A DNA stretch of 61,911 nt from Nocardia araoensis NBRC 100135. Lineage in GTDB: Bacteria > Actinomycetota > Actinomycetes > Mycobacteriales > Mycobacteriaceae. Under the pieces are notes generated by a model. That model was given only the letters and a program-made list of their open reading frames with translations, was not told the origin of the DNA and made no database searches. Location: the NCBI RefSeq assembly GCF_000308435.1, contig NZ_BAFR01000167.1, positions 1 through 61,911 of the forward strand. Direction: 5' to 3'. Of this stretch, positions 1-8,167 are shown in pieces. Both the position numbers and the translations under genes were made by a program. Position 1 is the stretch's first letter. Each line of letters opens with the position of its first letter.

Positions 1-996
1 CGCGGGCTGCTGCCCCGCGGCCGCGCTGCCCTGTCCCTGCCGCGGAGCATCGGGGGCCGCGTCCCCACCTGGTGCGGGCGGTTCACTCGCGGATTCGTTC
101 GCGCGGCGAGCGGTGGTGGGCTCCATCAGGATGCTCGGCAGGATCTGGTTGCCGGCTCCGCCGACCTGAGTGAGCGCCGCGAGTCGTTCCTGGAGATCCT
201 CGTGGTCGGGCACGGCGGCGGTCGCCTGCTCGATCGCGCGCCCGTATCGCTCGGCCACGAGCCGGTGGGTGACGAGCGCGACGCCGATCATGATGGGTGC
301 GATCGCGTGGATGCCGATCCCGGCCAGTTCGCCCGACCTGAAGTAGGGGAACGTGTTCAACGCGATACTCGCCGTCAGCAGGACGCCCTCGACCGTGTAG
401 ACCTGCCACAGCCGATCGATCACACCCCACTCGGCGGTATCGCCGGTGGACAGCATTAGGGCGACGAGTACCGCGCTGATCAGCGCTTCCAGCCCGTAGG
501 ACAGCCAGAACATCGGATTGCTCGCGCCGCCGCTCGGCGCGATGTTCTGCTGCACCGTGACCGCGGAGAACAGCATCGAGAATGCCACGACTCCGGCCAG
601 CAGGCCCAGCACCCGCGGCTTGCGCTGATGCAGACGAGCGACTTTCGCGTGCGGGCTGCTGCTGTGCCGCTGTTCACCGATCGCCTGCGCGGCACGCAGC
701 AAGTCGGCGGCTTCGCGTTCGGCCAGTTCAGCGGCCGTGCGCCGGACCCGCTCCGCGGCGTCGGCGGCCGCCTGGATGCGCGCCCGTTTCTCGTGGCGTT
801 CATAGTCACGCACGAGCTCGGCCAACTCACGGGAGGCGGCGAGCTCACGCTCGGATAATGCTTCGAGCAGCGCCGGATCGTCCTGGTGGGCCAACCGCTC
901 ATGCGCGATCTGCACCCGGTCCGGCAGCGCGCCTGCCACCAGATCATCCACCGGCGGCGCCCCGGTGGGCGCGTGGGTCGTGAAACGACGGAACAT
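1..996 (-). CDS. Membrane protein with a charged helical N-terminus, C-terminus cut by the window edge
   Basis: The frame opens at the ATG at 996 and stays open to base 1, so the stop lies outside the window. The first ~130 residues are a charged, Glu/Arg/Ala-rich helix (coiled-coil-like, with runs such as AERVRRTAAELAERE). Then come four or so hydrophobic stretches (for example GLLAGVVAFSMLFSAVTV and ALISAVLVALM) and a polar tail. The AAAGG-like site GGAAAGG lies about 10 nt before the ATG. The layout recalls Spd-type spread proteins of actinomycete conjugative elements, but I see no diagnostic motif. It is co-oriented with the transglycosylase gene upstream of it, 230 bp away. I cannot assign a function. 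Confidence 0.6.
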   Translation of the reverse strand, partial: MFRRFTTHAPTGAPPVDDLVAGALPDRVQIAHERLAHQDDPALLEALSERELAASRELAELVRDYERHEKRARIQAAADAAERVRRTAAELAEREAADLLRAAQAIGEQRHSSSPHAKVARLHQRKPRVLGLLAGVVAFSMLFSAVTVQQNIAPSGGASNPMFWLSYGLEALISAVLVALMLSTGDTAEWGVIDRLWQVYTVEGVLLTASIALNTFPYFRSGELAGIGIHAIAPIMIGVALVTHRLVAERYGRAIEQATAAVPDHEDLQERLAALTQVGGAGNQILPSILMEPTTARRANESASEPPAPGGDAAPDAPRQGQGSAAAGQQPA

Positions 997-1225
997 CAGC
1001 AAAGAACCTTTCCGACGGTCGAGTGTTCCAGACGCAGCGCGCCATTGCTGCCCCGGCCGTCGACCACATCCGCCGAACCAGACGACCGACCCGGCCGAGA
1101 ACGAAAAGATAACTCGTCATCGAAATCCATTCGACCCGACGAGCAATCGGAGCCGCTCGGGGGCAGCGGAACGAATCCAGCAGGACGGATCCCAGGTCCC
1201 ATCCGGATCGCTCCCGTCCCCGGGC

Positions 1226-2254
1226 TCAGTAGCCCTTCGGCGAACGATTCGGATCCGCTTGCTGAACCTTCGCTTGCAGGTCGTGGCCGTCGCGGGAGAC
1301 ACCGTACCGCTCCATGACGTAGTTCATGCTGGCGGCGACATTGGCCACCGGATCGTGAATGTTGCTGGAGGTTCCAGCGGCATGGTAGCCGAGGAAGGTG
1401 CTGGGGATCGTCTGGGTAAGTCCCCTGGACGCATGTCCGGCGGCGGCGTTGCTGTCCCAGTTGTTCACGGCGTTGGGATTTCCGCCGGATTCTCGTTCGA
1501 TCAGAACCCGGTAGCCGCGCTTCCAGTACTCGCGAGCCACCGGATCGGTGATGCCGAGCGCGTCGAGCGCGCCGTCGATCGCGGCGTCGACCGAGACGTT
1601 GCCCTGGTAGCGGGCGTAATCAGCGCTCGTCGCGGCAGGAACGAAGCCAGGGCCGGGTGAATAACTGCGCTGCATGTAGTTGCTCGGCACGTAGTTGCCG
1701 GCCGCCGAGGCGGGGGTGTACGTTGGCGCGGCGCCGTCGATGTTCTTCGCGTGCACTTGGACGCGGTCGGTGGCCTTCGCGATCTCGTCGTGTACGTCGT
1801 CGATCGTCTTCAGCACGGCGTTCGCCAGCCTGATCTCGATGTCCGTGGCGATGTACTGCTTGCCCGGACTCGCCGCGGGAGCCGCGTCCAGCGTCGCCTG
1901 CAAATCTTTGACGTGCTGCCTGATAGCGGCGAAGGTGCCGCTGGAGATGCCGTAGGTGCCGTAGGCGGAAAAGTCGACGTTGTCGTCCTGCTTGCGGATG
2001 TCGTTCTTGATGTCGTCGAACTCCTGCGCGCGGCTGGCGTAATCCTCGGCCAGGGCCGACTTCTTCTCGTCGCCGGTGACGAGCTTCTCGTCGCGCAGCA
2101 ACTTCACCACATCGGGCGCCTGCGAAGGCGAACCCGTCGCCAGCAGATCCGCCGACGTCTGGATCGTCTGGCGGCCCACTTCGATGACCGCCTTCAGGCC
2201 CGGGCTCGCGTCCGCGGGCGGGTCCAGCTCGACCACCCACCGCTCGGTGCTCAT
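1226..2254 (-). CDS. SLT-domain lytic transglycosylase with WXG-like helical N-terminus
   Basis: 342 residues. Residues ~20-170 are predicted mostly helical (a SADLLATG... region followed by long charged helices). A Pro/Ser/Tyr linker follows at ~175-215, and the C-terminal ~110 residues form a soluble-lytic-transglycosylase fold. The motif RESGGNP at 254-260 carries the likely catalytic Glu255, followed by the family's GLTQTIPSTF at 278-287 and the closing ASMNYV. This domain cleaves peptidoglycan glycan strands. No Sec or Tat signal is present, so export would need another route; the helical N-terminus makes a type VII (ESX) route a reasonable guess. The start ATG overlaps the stop of a 17-codon upstream ORF (2251-2304). 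Confidence 0.82.
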   Translation of the reverse strand: MSTERWVVELDPPADASPGLKAVIEVGRQTIQTSADLLATGSPSQAPDVVKLLRDEKLVTGDEKKSALAEDYASRAQEFDDIKNDIRKQDDNVDFSAYGTYGISSGTFAAIRQHVKDLQATLDAAPAASPGKQYIATDIEIRLANAVLKTIDDVHDEIAKATDRVQVHAKNIDGAAPTYTPASAAGNYVPSNYMQRSYSPGPGFVPAATSADYARYQGNVSVDAAIDGALDALGITDPVAREYWKRGYRVLIERESGGNPNAVNNWDSNAAAGHASRGLTQTIPSTFLGYHAAGTSSNIHDPVANVAASMNYVMERYGVSRDGHDLQAKVQQADPNRSPKGY

Positions 2255-2304
2255 CGAGACACCCGAGCCCCGGTCGGCCGTGGCCTTGCGAATACCAGCA
2301 TCAT
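2251..2304 (-). CDS. Possible 17-codon upstream ORF coupled to the transglycosylase gene
   Basis: A short frame starts MMLVFARPR and ends with a TGA that overlaps the transglycosylase ATG as ATGA. GAGG stands 5 nt before its second ATG, whereas the transglycosylase start itself lacks a clear ribosome site. The arrangement would allow translational coupling. It may equally be chance; no conservation can be judged here. Confidence 0.25.
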   Translation of the reverse strand: MMLVFARPRPTGARVSR

Positions 2305-2457
2305 CACCTCACGCCTGACAACGCTCACCAGGCCGTGCGTGGCCTACCGGTCCGACGCCGTCGAGTATTCCGCAACGCCGCGTGCCCTTTTCCCGCCTGT
2401 GGGAGTAGCAGCTTCGAGCAGCCACATCGATGCGGGCTCGCGCGGCGCGGTAAGACG

Positions 2458-4914
2458 TCAGATCGTCGCGGGGCGGCGGGCGCCGCGGCGTCGCGGACGC
2501 AGCTGGTAGAGGCGATACCAGGCCAGCGCGAGGAAGATGGCTCCCAACCCGGCGACGACTCCCATGTCGAGCAGCCACGTGCCGATGGTGTGTTTCCACA
2601 GCGGGTCGGGCCCACCCTCGTGCGGCGAGAGGGTGTCGAGGTCGAGAGTGGCGGCTCCCGCACCGAATCCCCACCGAGCCGGCGCGATGTATGCCAGCTG
2701 CTCCAGGACGGGCGTGCCGGGCAGCCGTACCAGCCCGCCGGTCAGCACCAGTTGCGCCATGGACAGCACGATCAGCAACGGCAGCGTCTTCTCCGAGGTG
2801 TTCACCGCCACCGACACCAGCAAGCCGAGTGCCAGCGACGAGATGCCGAGCAACGCCATCATCAGCATCAATTCCACTTCGACCGAGGTGAACAGCCCCT
2901 TGGGCGGCATACTGACCCCGATGGTGCCGATCAGGACGAGCACTACCGCCTGCAGCGTGGTGATCACGCCGAGGACCAGGAGTTTCGACATCAAATAGAC
3001 TCCGGCCGACAATCCTGCCGCGCGTTCTCTGCGATAGATCGTCTGTTCCTTGACGATCTCCCGGATCGAGTTGCCGGTGCCGACGAAGCATGCCGCGAAC
3101 GCCAGGATCATGAGCTTGGTCGCGGCATCGACGTTCGTTCCCGGCGCTCCGGTGAAGCCCTGACCGGCCGGCACGGCGGCGATCAACCCACCGAGCAGCA
3201 GGGGCATGACACCGAGCAGCGCCAGATAACTGCGGTCCGAGGCGATCACCGCGAGGTAGCGCCTGCACAACGTGCTGAGCTGGCTGAACTTGGACTGCGA
3301 CGGTGGCGGCGGCGTCGGTGTGTGCACTTCCGCGGGGACGACATCGTCGGTCGGGCCGACCGCCACGTAGCGCTCGTAGCGTGGCGACTCCCGGAACTCA
3401 CCGGCCCAGTCCCGCTCCTCCTCGCGGTCGAAAGCCTGGAACACCTCGGCCCAGCTCCCCGCGGCGAACTGCAGCAACCCTTCCGCGGGCGGTCCGTAGT
3501 AGGCCAGCCGGCCGCCGGGCACCAGGACCAGCAGGCGGTCGCAGGCATCGAGGTTCGCGACGCTGTGGGTGACGACGATGACCGTACGCCCGTCGTGCGC
3601 CAGTCCCGACAGCATTTCCATGACCGTCTTGTCCAGGCCGGGATCCAAGCCGGATGTCGGTTCGTCGAGGAACAGCAAGGAGGGTTTGGTCAGCAGTTCC
3701 AGTGCGACGCTCACGCGTTTGCGCTGCCCACCCGAGAGCCGATCGATGCGGGTGTCGGCGTGCCGCGCCAAGCCGAGCTCGTCGAGGACCTCGTCGACCC
3801 GCTGCTCGCGCTCCTCGCGGCCCGTGTCACCGGGGAAACGCAGCTCGGCCGCGTAGAGCAGCGCCCGCCGCGTCGGAAGCTGGTTGTGCAGGATGTCTTC
3901 CTGCGGTACCAATCCGATGCGGTGGCGGAGTTCGTCGTAGTTGGTGTACAGATCGCGGCCGTCGTAGAGCACCGTCCCCTCGGTCGCGGGCCGCAACCCG
4001 GTGATCGCGCCGAGCAGTGTCGATTTGCCCGCCCCGCTCGGCCCGATCACTCCCACGAGCGATCGCCCCGGGATGGGGAACCGCACGCTGTCCATCAACA
4101 CCTTGCCCTCGGGTGTCCGGACGGTGATGTTCTGCACGCAGACCGATACGTCACCGGTGTCGACGAACTCGCGCAGTTCGTCGCCCACCAGCCGGAAGGT
4201 GGTGTGCCCCATGCCGATCAAGTCGGATTCCGAGAGATCGGCGGCGTCGACGCGGGCTCCGTTGACGTAGGTGCCGTTGTGGCTGTCGAGGTCGACGATC
4301 CGGTATCTGCCCGCACCGATCGTCCGCAACTCGGCGTGATGGCGGGAGACCATCAGATCGTGCGCGACGATGTCGTTGTCCGCGGCGCGTCCGATCCGGA
4401 GAGTGGGCGACGTTATCCGGACCACCGCGCTGGGGTGGTCCGCCGGAGGCGCCGATCGCGACACCCGCCGGGGCAGGCCCGGCTCGAACTTCGTGACCGT
4501 GGCTTCGTCGTCGAGGGCGTAGCCAGGATTCGGGACGACCATCGTGTCGCCGCCGGAATCGCCATCGGGTTCCTGCTCGGGTGGGGTTTCCACCGAGCAA
4601 GCCAATTTTTCGCCGTCCACCGCGTGTCCGAGCTGGAACGTCTCGTCGTGATCGATCACCATCCGATCGACGCGGTGACCGTCGAAGAACGTGCCGTTGA
4701 GACTGTGCGCGTCCTCGATTTTCCAACCGTCCGCACCACGCTCCAGAACGGCGTGCAACGACGAAACGCGGGGATCGGAAACGACGATATCGGCCGCCGG
4801 ATCGCGACCGACGTTATAGGCGCCTCCTGCGCGGAGCCGATAGACGCGTTCCCGCGTCTGCACCACGAGAACCGGCGTCTCGGACAATTCGGTGGAGGAA
4901 GATCCATCCGCCAT
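2458..4914 (-). CDS. Double-FHA-domain ABC transporter, ATPase fused to permease (Rv1747-like)
   Basis: About 818 residues from the ATG at 4914. Two FHA phosphothreonine-binding domains come first: the first has GRD at ~36 and RVSSLH at ~49-54, the second has SRHH at ~190 and SHNGT at ~211. An ABC ATPase follows with Walker A GPSGAGKS (~291-298), signature LSGGQ and Walker B LLFLDEPTSGLD. An ABC2-type membrane domain with about six hydrophobic segments ends the protein. This is the layout of M. tuberculosis Rv1747, a cell-envelope exporter controlled by the Ser/Thr kinase PknF. An acidic linker between the FHA domains has DDEATVTKF (Thr ~139/141), which looks like a kinase target site; that is inference. 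The start was chosen because a TATACT box ends 6 nt before it, pointing to a leaderless transcript. Confidence 0.92.
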   Translation of the reverse strand: MADGSSSTELSETPVLVVQTRERVYRLRAGGAYNVGRDPAADIVVSDPRVSSLHAVLERGADGWKIEDAHSLNGTFFDGHRVDRMVIDHDETFQLGHAVDGEKLACSVETPPEQEPDGDSGGDTMVVPNPGYALDDEATVTKFEPGLPRRVSRSAPPADHPSAVVRITSPTLRIGRAADNDIVAHDLMVSRHHAELRTIGAGRYRIVDLDSHNGTYVNGARVDAADLSESDLIGMGHTTFRLVGDELREFVDTGDVSVCVQNITVRTPEGKVLMDSVRFPIPGRSLVGVIGPSGAGKSTLLGAITGLRPATEGTVLYDGRDLYTNYDELRHRIGLVPQEDILHNQLPTRRALLYAAELRFPGDTGREEREQRVDEVLDELGLARHADTRIDRLSGGQRKRVSVALELLTKPSLLFLDEPTSGLDPGLDKTVMEMLSGLAHDGRTVIVVTHSVANLDACDRLLVLVPGGRLAYYGPPAEGLLQFAAGSWAEVFQAFDREEERDWAGEFRESPRYERYVAVGPTDDVVPAEVHTPTPPPPSQSKFSQLSTLCRRYLAVIASDRSYLALLGVMPLLLGGLIAAVPAGQGFTGAPGTNVDAATKLMILAFAACFVGTGNSIREIVKEQTIYRRERAAGLSAGVYLMSKLLVLGVITTLQAVVLVLIGTIGVSMPPKGLFTSVEVELMLMMALLGISSLALGLLVSVAVNTSEKTLPLLIVLSMAQLVLTGGLVRLPGTPVLEQLAYIAPARWGFGAGAATLDLDTLSPHEGGPDPLWKHTIGTWLLDMGVVAGLGAIFLALAWYRLYQLRPRRRGARRPATI

Positions 4915-4950
4915 AAAGGGAGTATACGACCGCACGACACGGTCACCGCA
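4915..4950 (-). promoter_or_regulatory. Promoter of the FHA/ABC gene, leaderless
   Basis: On the minus strand TATACT (4926-4921) is followed by exactly six bases and then the ATG at 4914, so transcription would start at the A of the start codon. A TTGCGG lies 19 nt upstream as a weak -35 box. There is no Shine-Dalgarno. Confidence 0.6.
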
Positions 4951-5720
4951 ATAGTCGAGCACGCCTCGATCTCGTCACGAGTCCGGCCTGCGCACTCTCG
5001 CCCTCTACCACACCAACCCCGCTGACCAGCGCAAACCTTCGCGACCACAGCGGGGCCCGATGTGCGGAGCACATGGGTTGGGCGTGACATTCCCGCATTC
5101 GGTGCCGGGACAACGAATGGCCTACCGGTTATGTCTACCCGAATCGTTCAATATTGAAATTCTCGGTGCCAGCCCGGCAATCGATGCGGCAATGGAATCG
5201 GCTCATCATCCTCGTCTGTACACCACCGGACGACCCCGCTTCCGGTGGGACTCGAAATTTGTCCACGATTTCCTTTGTGCCGGATGGAAATACGCCTACG
5301 CACAGCACCCGCGGTTCGATCGGAAACCGCAACCGGCAGGCCAGGAGCATCCGCGGGTGCGCTCGATCAATACCCGGCCGATCCGCCGGATCGCCAGCTT
5401 CCGTACCGGAAACGCGATCGTTGCGGCCGCACCATGCCGGTTGGGCGATCCAAGCGATGTACGGGGGAATAAGCGGGCGCTATTGCGTGTCGTGCCTGGC
5501 GCCGCTACCGTAGGTGCGGTCTCCATCTTGTGGATGTAGGTGACAGCTCCCTCCCACAAGAGTCCACACTCGCCACGGCGATCTCGTATGCCACGCATTC
5601 GGCAGCATGTGCGCACGGACATCGTCCAGCCATACATCGACGCATGCATCGAGCGTCATTCCACCAGGCGGCATTCACGGCGACCCGCCGCATCCATAGC
5701 TTCCGCCAAGGAGAAAAGCC
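4951..5720. other. Long intergenic region between the ABC gene and the rho paralogue
   Basis: About 770 bases without a credible gene. Several frames are open for 60-160 codons, but none shows codon bias, a family motif or a ribosome site. The right part holds the promoter and ~200-nt leader of the Rho gene. The 5130-5290 stretch is less G+C-rich than its surroundings; nothing else is recognised. Confidence 0.5.
5483..5511 (+). promoter_or_regulatory. Candidate promoter of the rho paralogue
   Basis: TTGCGT (5483-5488), a 17-base spacer and TACCGT (5506-5511) match the actinobacterial housekeeping pattern TTGNNN/TANNNT. Transcription from about 5518 would give a 5' leader of roughly 200 nt before the ATG at 5721. 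Known rho genes are often autoregulated through long leaders; whether this one is cannot be seen. Confidence 0.4.
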
Positions 5721-6875
5721 ATGCAAGACAACACTATTCACCCAGATGATCCCACAGCAGGCGAGAACCGTACGACATCGGTCACCGGGCTCATCGACAT
5801 CGTCCACAACCATGCCGCACTGCACGTCGACGGCTACCTACCCGGACCACGCGACGCTCATGTGCCTGCGCGTTTGGTCCGCGAATACGGCTTGCGTCGC
5901 GGCGATACCGTCACCGGCGCAGTCGGACCCAAACGGGACGGTGCCAAACTCGCACCGCTGATCCGAGTCGATCGGATCAACGGCTTGCCACCCGGAAATG
6001 CCGGAGCGCGGCCGCACTTCGCCGATTTGGTCCCCATCTATCCGCAGGACCGTCTGCGGCTGGAGACCGAGCCGCACGAACTGACCACCCGCGTCACCGA
6101 TCTGGTCATGCCGATCGGCAAGGGCCAGCGCGCCTTGATCGTCGCACCGCCCAAGGCGGGCAAAACGTCTGTGCTGCAATCCATCGCGCACGGCATCGCC
6201 AAGAATCATCCCGAATGCCAGCTGATGCTGGTACTGGTCGGGGAACGCCCGGAAGAGGTGACCGACCTGTCGCGCGCGGTGCAGGCCGAGGTCGCCGCCG
6301 CGACCTTCGACCAGCCGGCCCACGAGCACATCGCGCTCGCCGAATTGGCCATCGAACACGCCAAACGCCTCGTCGAAATGGGTCACGACGTCGTGGTGCT
6401 GCTGGACTCACTGACCCGGTTGGCCCGCGCCTACAACCTGGCGGCCGCCGGGTCCGGGCGCATCCTCTCCGGCGGCGTCGACGCCGGGGCGCTCGCGCCA
6501 CCGAAGAAATTCCTCGGCGCCGCCCGCAACATCGAGCACGGCGGGTCCCTCACCATCATCGCCACCGCCCTGGTCGAGACCGGCTCGCTCGCCGACACCG
6601 TGATCTTCGAGGAATACAAGGGCACCGGAAACGCCGAGCTGAAGCTCGATCGGCACCTCGCCGACCGCCGCCTGTTCCCCGCGATCGACATCGACCGCTC
6701 GAGCACACGCAAAGAGGAACTGCTGCTGTCCGCCGACGAGCTCACCGCCATCGGATCCCTGCGCAAGACCCTCTCGGGCCGCGAACCGCAGCAAGCGCTC
6801 GAACTACTGCTGACCGGCCTCCGGCAAACCGGGACCAACCCCGAATTCCTGACCCAGATCCGCAACGCCGGCTGA
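5721..6875 (+). CDS. Short transcription termination factor Rho paralogue
   Basis: 384 residues, against ~600 or more for the usual actinobacterial Rho, because the long N-terminal extension and helical bundle are absent. AAGGAGA sits 8 nt before the ATG. The OB-fold region aligns (GYLPGPRDAHVP), but the aromatic RNA-contact motif (YAFVR in M. tuberculosis, GFGFLR in E. coli) is HAALHV at 31-36. The ATPase core is kept: Walker A APPKAGKT (142-149), LLDSLTRLARAYN, Q-loop GRILSGGVDAGAL (246-258), R-loop KGTGNAEL, arginine finger STRKEELL. The usual VDERPEE reads VGERPEE, with Gly174 in place of the Asp next to the catalytic Glu175. No usual rho neighbours (thrB, rpmE, prfA) are nearby, so this is probably a second copy. 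It may use a different RNA site or act as a specialised or drug-insensitive Rho; that is inference. Confidence 0.88.
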   Translation: MQDNTIHPDDPTAGENRTTSVTGLIDIVHNHAALHVDGYLPGPRDAHVPARLVREYGLRRGDTVTGAVGPKRDGAKLAPLIRVDRINGLPPGNAGARPHFADLVPIYPQDRLRLETEPHELTTRVTDLVMPIGKGQRALIVAPPKAGKTSVLQSIAHGIAKNHPECQLMLVLVGERPEEVTDLSRAVQAEVAAATFDQPAHEHIALAELAIEHAKRLVEMGHDVVVLLDSLTRLARAYNLAAAGSGRILSGGVDAGALAPPKKFLGAARNIEHGGSLTIIATALVETGSLADTVIFEEYKGTGNAELKLDRHLADRRLFPAIDIDRSSTRKEELLLSADELTAIGSLRKTLSGREPQQALELLLTGLRQTGTNPEFLTQIRNAG

Positions 6876-7577
6876 CGGCCGCCGTGCCTGATCGAGCATG
6901 GTGAGGTAGGCATCGAACTGGGCCGCGGCCGTGAGAAGGTTGCGGCTGCGCGCGGTCAGCCGGTCCTGCCACGAGTCGAGGAAAGCGCTCAACGCCTCCG
7001 CCCCGCCCGCCTCGCGCAGCGACTCGATGAACTGCGCGACCTGCGCCAGCGGGTACCCGCCTCGGCGCAGCTGGCGTGCGATCTCGGCGTCGCGCACGCT
7101 GTCCGGTCCGTATTCGCGGTAACCCGTCGCCCGGTCGCGTTCGGGGCGCAGGATGTCCTGGGTTTCCCAGGTGCGCAGCGTCGCCGGATGCACGCCGAGC
7201 CTGCGCGCGAGTTCGCCCACGGTCAGCGTTCGACCGTGAACCCGGGTCGGCATCGTGGTGGACAGGCTGCCGAGGGCCGTCGCGACCTCGGTGCGGGTGT
7301 CGCGTTCGGCGAGCAGCGCGACATGCGCCGCGTCGATGAGCCGGTAGGCGGACTCGGTATCGCCGCGATTGGCCGCACGCATGATTTCCATTGCCTGCTG
7401 GTGTCCGTGGCCACCACGCAACGCGAGAAAGGCGCGCAGCGCCTGCGCGTGCAGAACGGTGTAGCGCCGGTAACCGGTCTCGCTGCGCTCGGTCGGCGGG
7501 AGGATGCCCGCGTCCTCGTAATTGCGGATCGCCTGTGCGGACAACCCGTGCTCGCGGGCGAGGTCGATCGGTCGCAG
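6804..7577 (-). CDS. MerR-family regulator with two MerR-type HTH segments (TioE-like)
   Basis: About 257 residues. An N-terminal helix-turn-helix (SAQAIRNYEDAGILPPTER.. GYRRY) is followed after a linker by a second full MerR domain (LTVGELARRLGVHPATLRTWE.. GYREYG) and a helical tail. Homologues start M/L-RPIDLAREHGLS. The codons for RPIDLAREHG are present here upstream of the first TTG, and the only fitting start is a CTG at 7577 with GGAGG six bases before it, so I use that start. The 3' end runs 72 bp into the end of the oppositely oriented rho paralogue. Its target is unknown; a promoter of its own or of a neighbour is likely. Confidence 0.8.
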   Translation of the reverse strand: MRPIDLAREHGLSAQAIRNYEDAGILPPTERSETGYRRYTVLHAQALRAFLALRGGHGHQQAMEIMRAANRGDTESAYRLIDAAHVALLAERDTRTEVATALGSLSTTMPTRVHGRTLTVGELARRLGVHPATLRTWETQDILRPERDRATGYREYGPDSVRDAEIARQLRRGGYPLAQVAQFIESLREAGGAEALSAFLDSWQDRLTARSRNLLTAAAQFDAYLTMLDQARRPSAGVADLGQEFGVGPGLPEAGQQ

Positions 7578-7752
7578 CTCGCACCTCCGTTTGAGGTTTC
7601 AGTCCGTGAATCGCGGTTCGGAGTCGCCCAAGTTTCACGGTATCAATGCCCACTGCCACCTCACTGCGTGAGATCGGCCGCCACTTCGATCGTCTGCGGC
7701 TTCGACGCGCCGGTGGAGTTCTCCGGCGCGCCGAGCCCGCCCAGCCCCTCCG

Positions 7753-8106
7753 CTATGGCACGAGAGCCGGCTGATCGACGGCCCATAGCCACGACCCGTC
7801 CGGCTGGCGGCGAGCGATCTCGACGGTCACCTCGCCGGTGGTCAGCGTGGACGCTGTCAGCGCCAGGTCGCCGCTCACCAGCGCCGGATGCTGCCTACCC
7901 GGCGAGAGCACCGGCGCAGCGGCGACGAACTGCTCGTACACCTTGCGGATCTCCGCATGTCCGGCCGCGAGGTTGCCCGGAGGAAACGCCAGCACGGCGT
8001 CCGGCTCGTACAGCGCCACCAGCCCGTCGACGTCGCCTGCGTTGGCGCGCTCGATGAAGTACCTACCGAGGTCGTTCGGATCAGTGGCCACGATCTTGTT
8101 TGTCAT
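7753..8106 (-). CDS. SnoaL-like / DUF4440-type small protein
   Basis: About 117 residues with the NTF2-like pattern seen in SnoaL/SgcJ proteins: IERANAGDVDGLVALYEPDAVLAFPPG, then AEIRKVYEQF and a closing DGSWLWAVDQPAL. Such proteins are small ligand-binding or isomerase-type folds; the substrate is unknown. Two ATGs compete at 8112 and 8106; GGGAGG is only 2 nt from the first but 8 nt from the second, so 8106 is preferred. It is divergent from a WYL regulator with a perfect palindrome between them, which suggests it is the target of that regulator. Confidence 0.78.
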   Translation of the reverse strand: MTNKIVATDPNDLGRYFIERANAGDVDGLVALYEPDAVLAFPPGNLAAGHAEIRKVYEQFVAAAPVLSPGRQHPALVSGDLALTASTLTTGEVTVEIARRQPDGSWLWAVDQPALVP

Positions 8107-8128
8107 ACTCATAGCCTCCCAACGAATC

Positions 8129-8145
8129 ACGACATCCTGTGTCGT
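8129..8145. promoter_or_regulatory. Palindromic operator between SnoaL gene and WYL regulator
   Basis: ACGACA TCCTG TGTCGT is a perfect 6+6 inverted repeat in the 61-bp divergent intergenic region. It lies between both start codons and is the obvious binding site for the WYL regulator that starts at 8168. Confidence 0.5.
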
Positions 8146-8167
8146 GTATTTCCGCAAAGGTTTCCGT

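Noticed and set aside
2335..5025. Plus-strand frame of almost 900 codons antisense to the FHA/ABC gene
   Set aside because: It is a high-G+C shadow frame; the minus strand carries complete FHA and ABC motifs, and the plus-strand product has no family features.
5060..5649. Overlapping 60-160-codon frames in the region before the rho paralogue
   Set aside because: No ribosome sites, mutual overlap on both strands, no recognisable segments.
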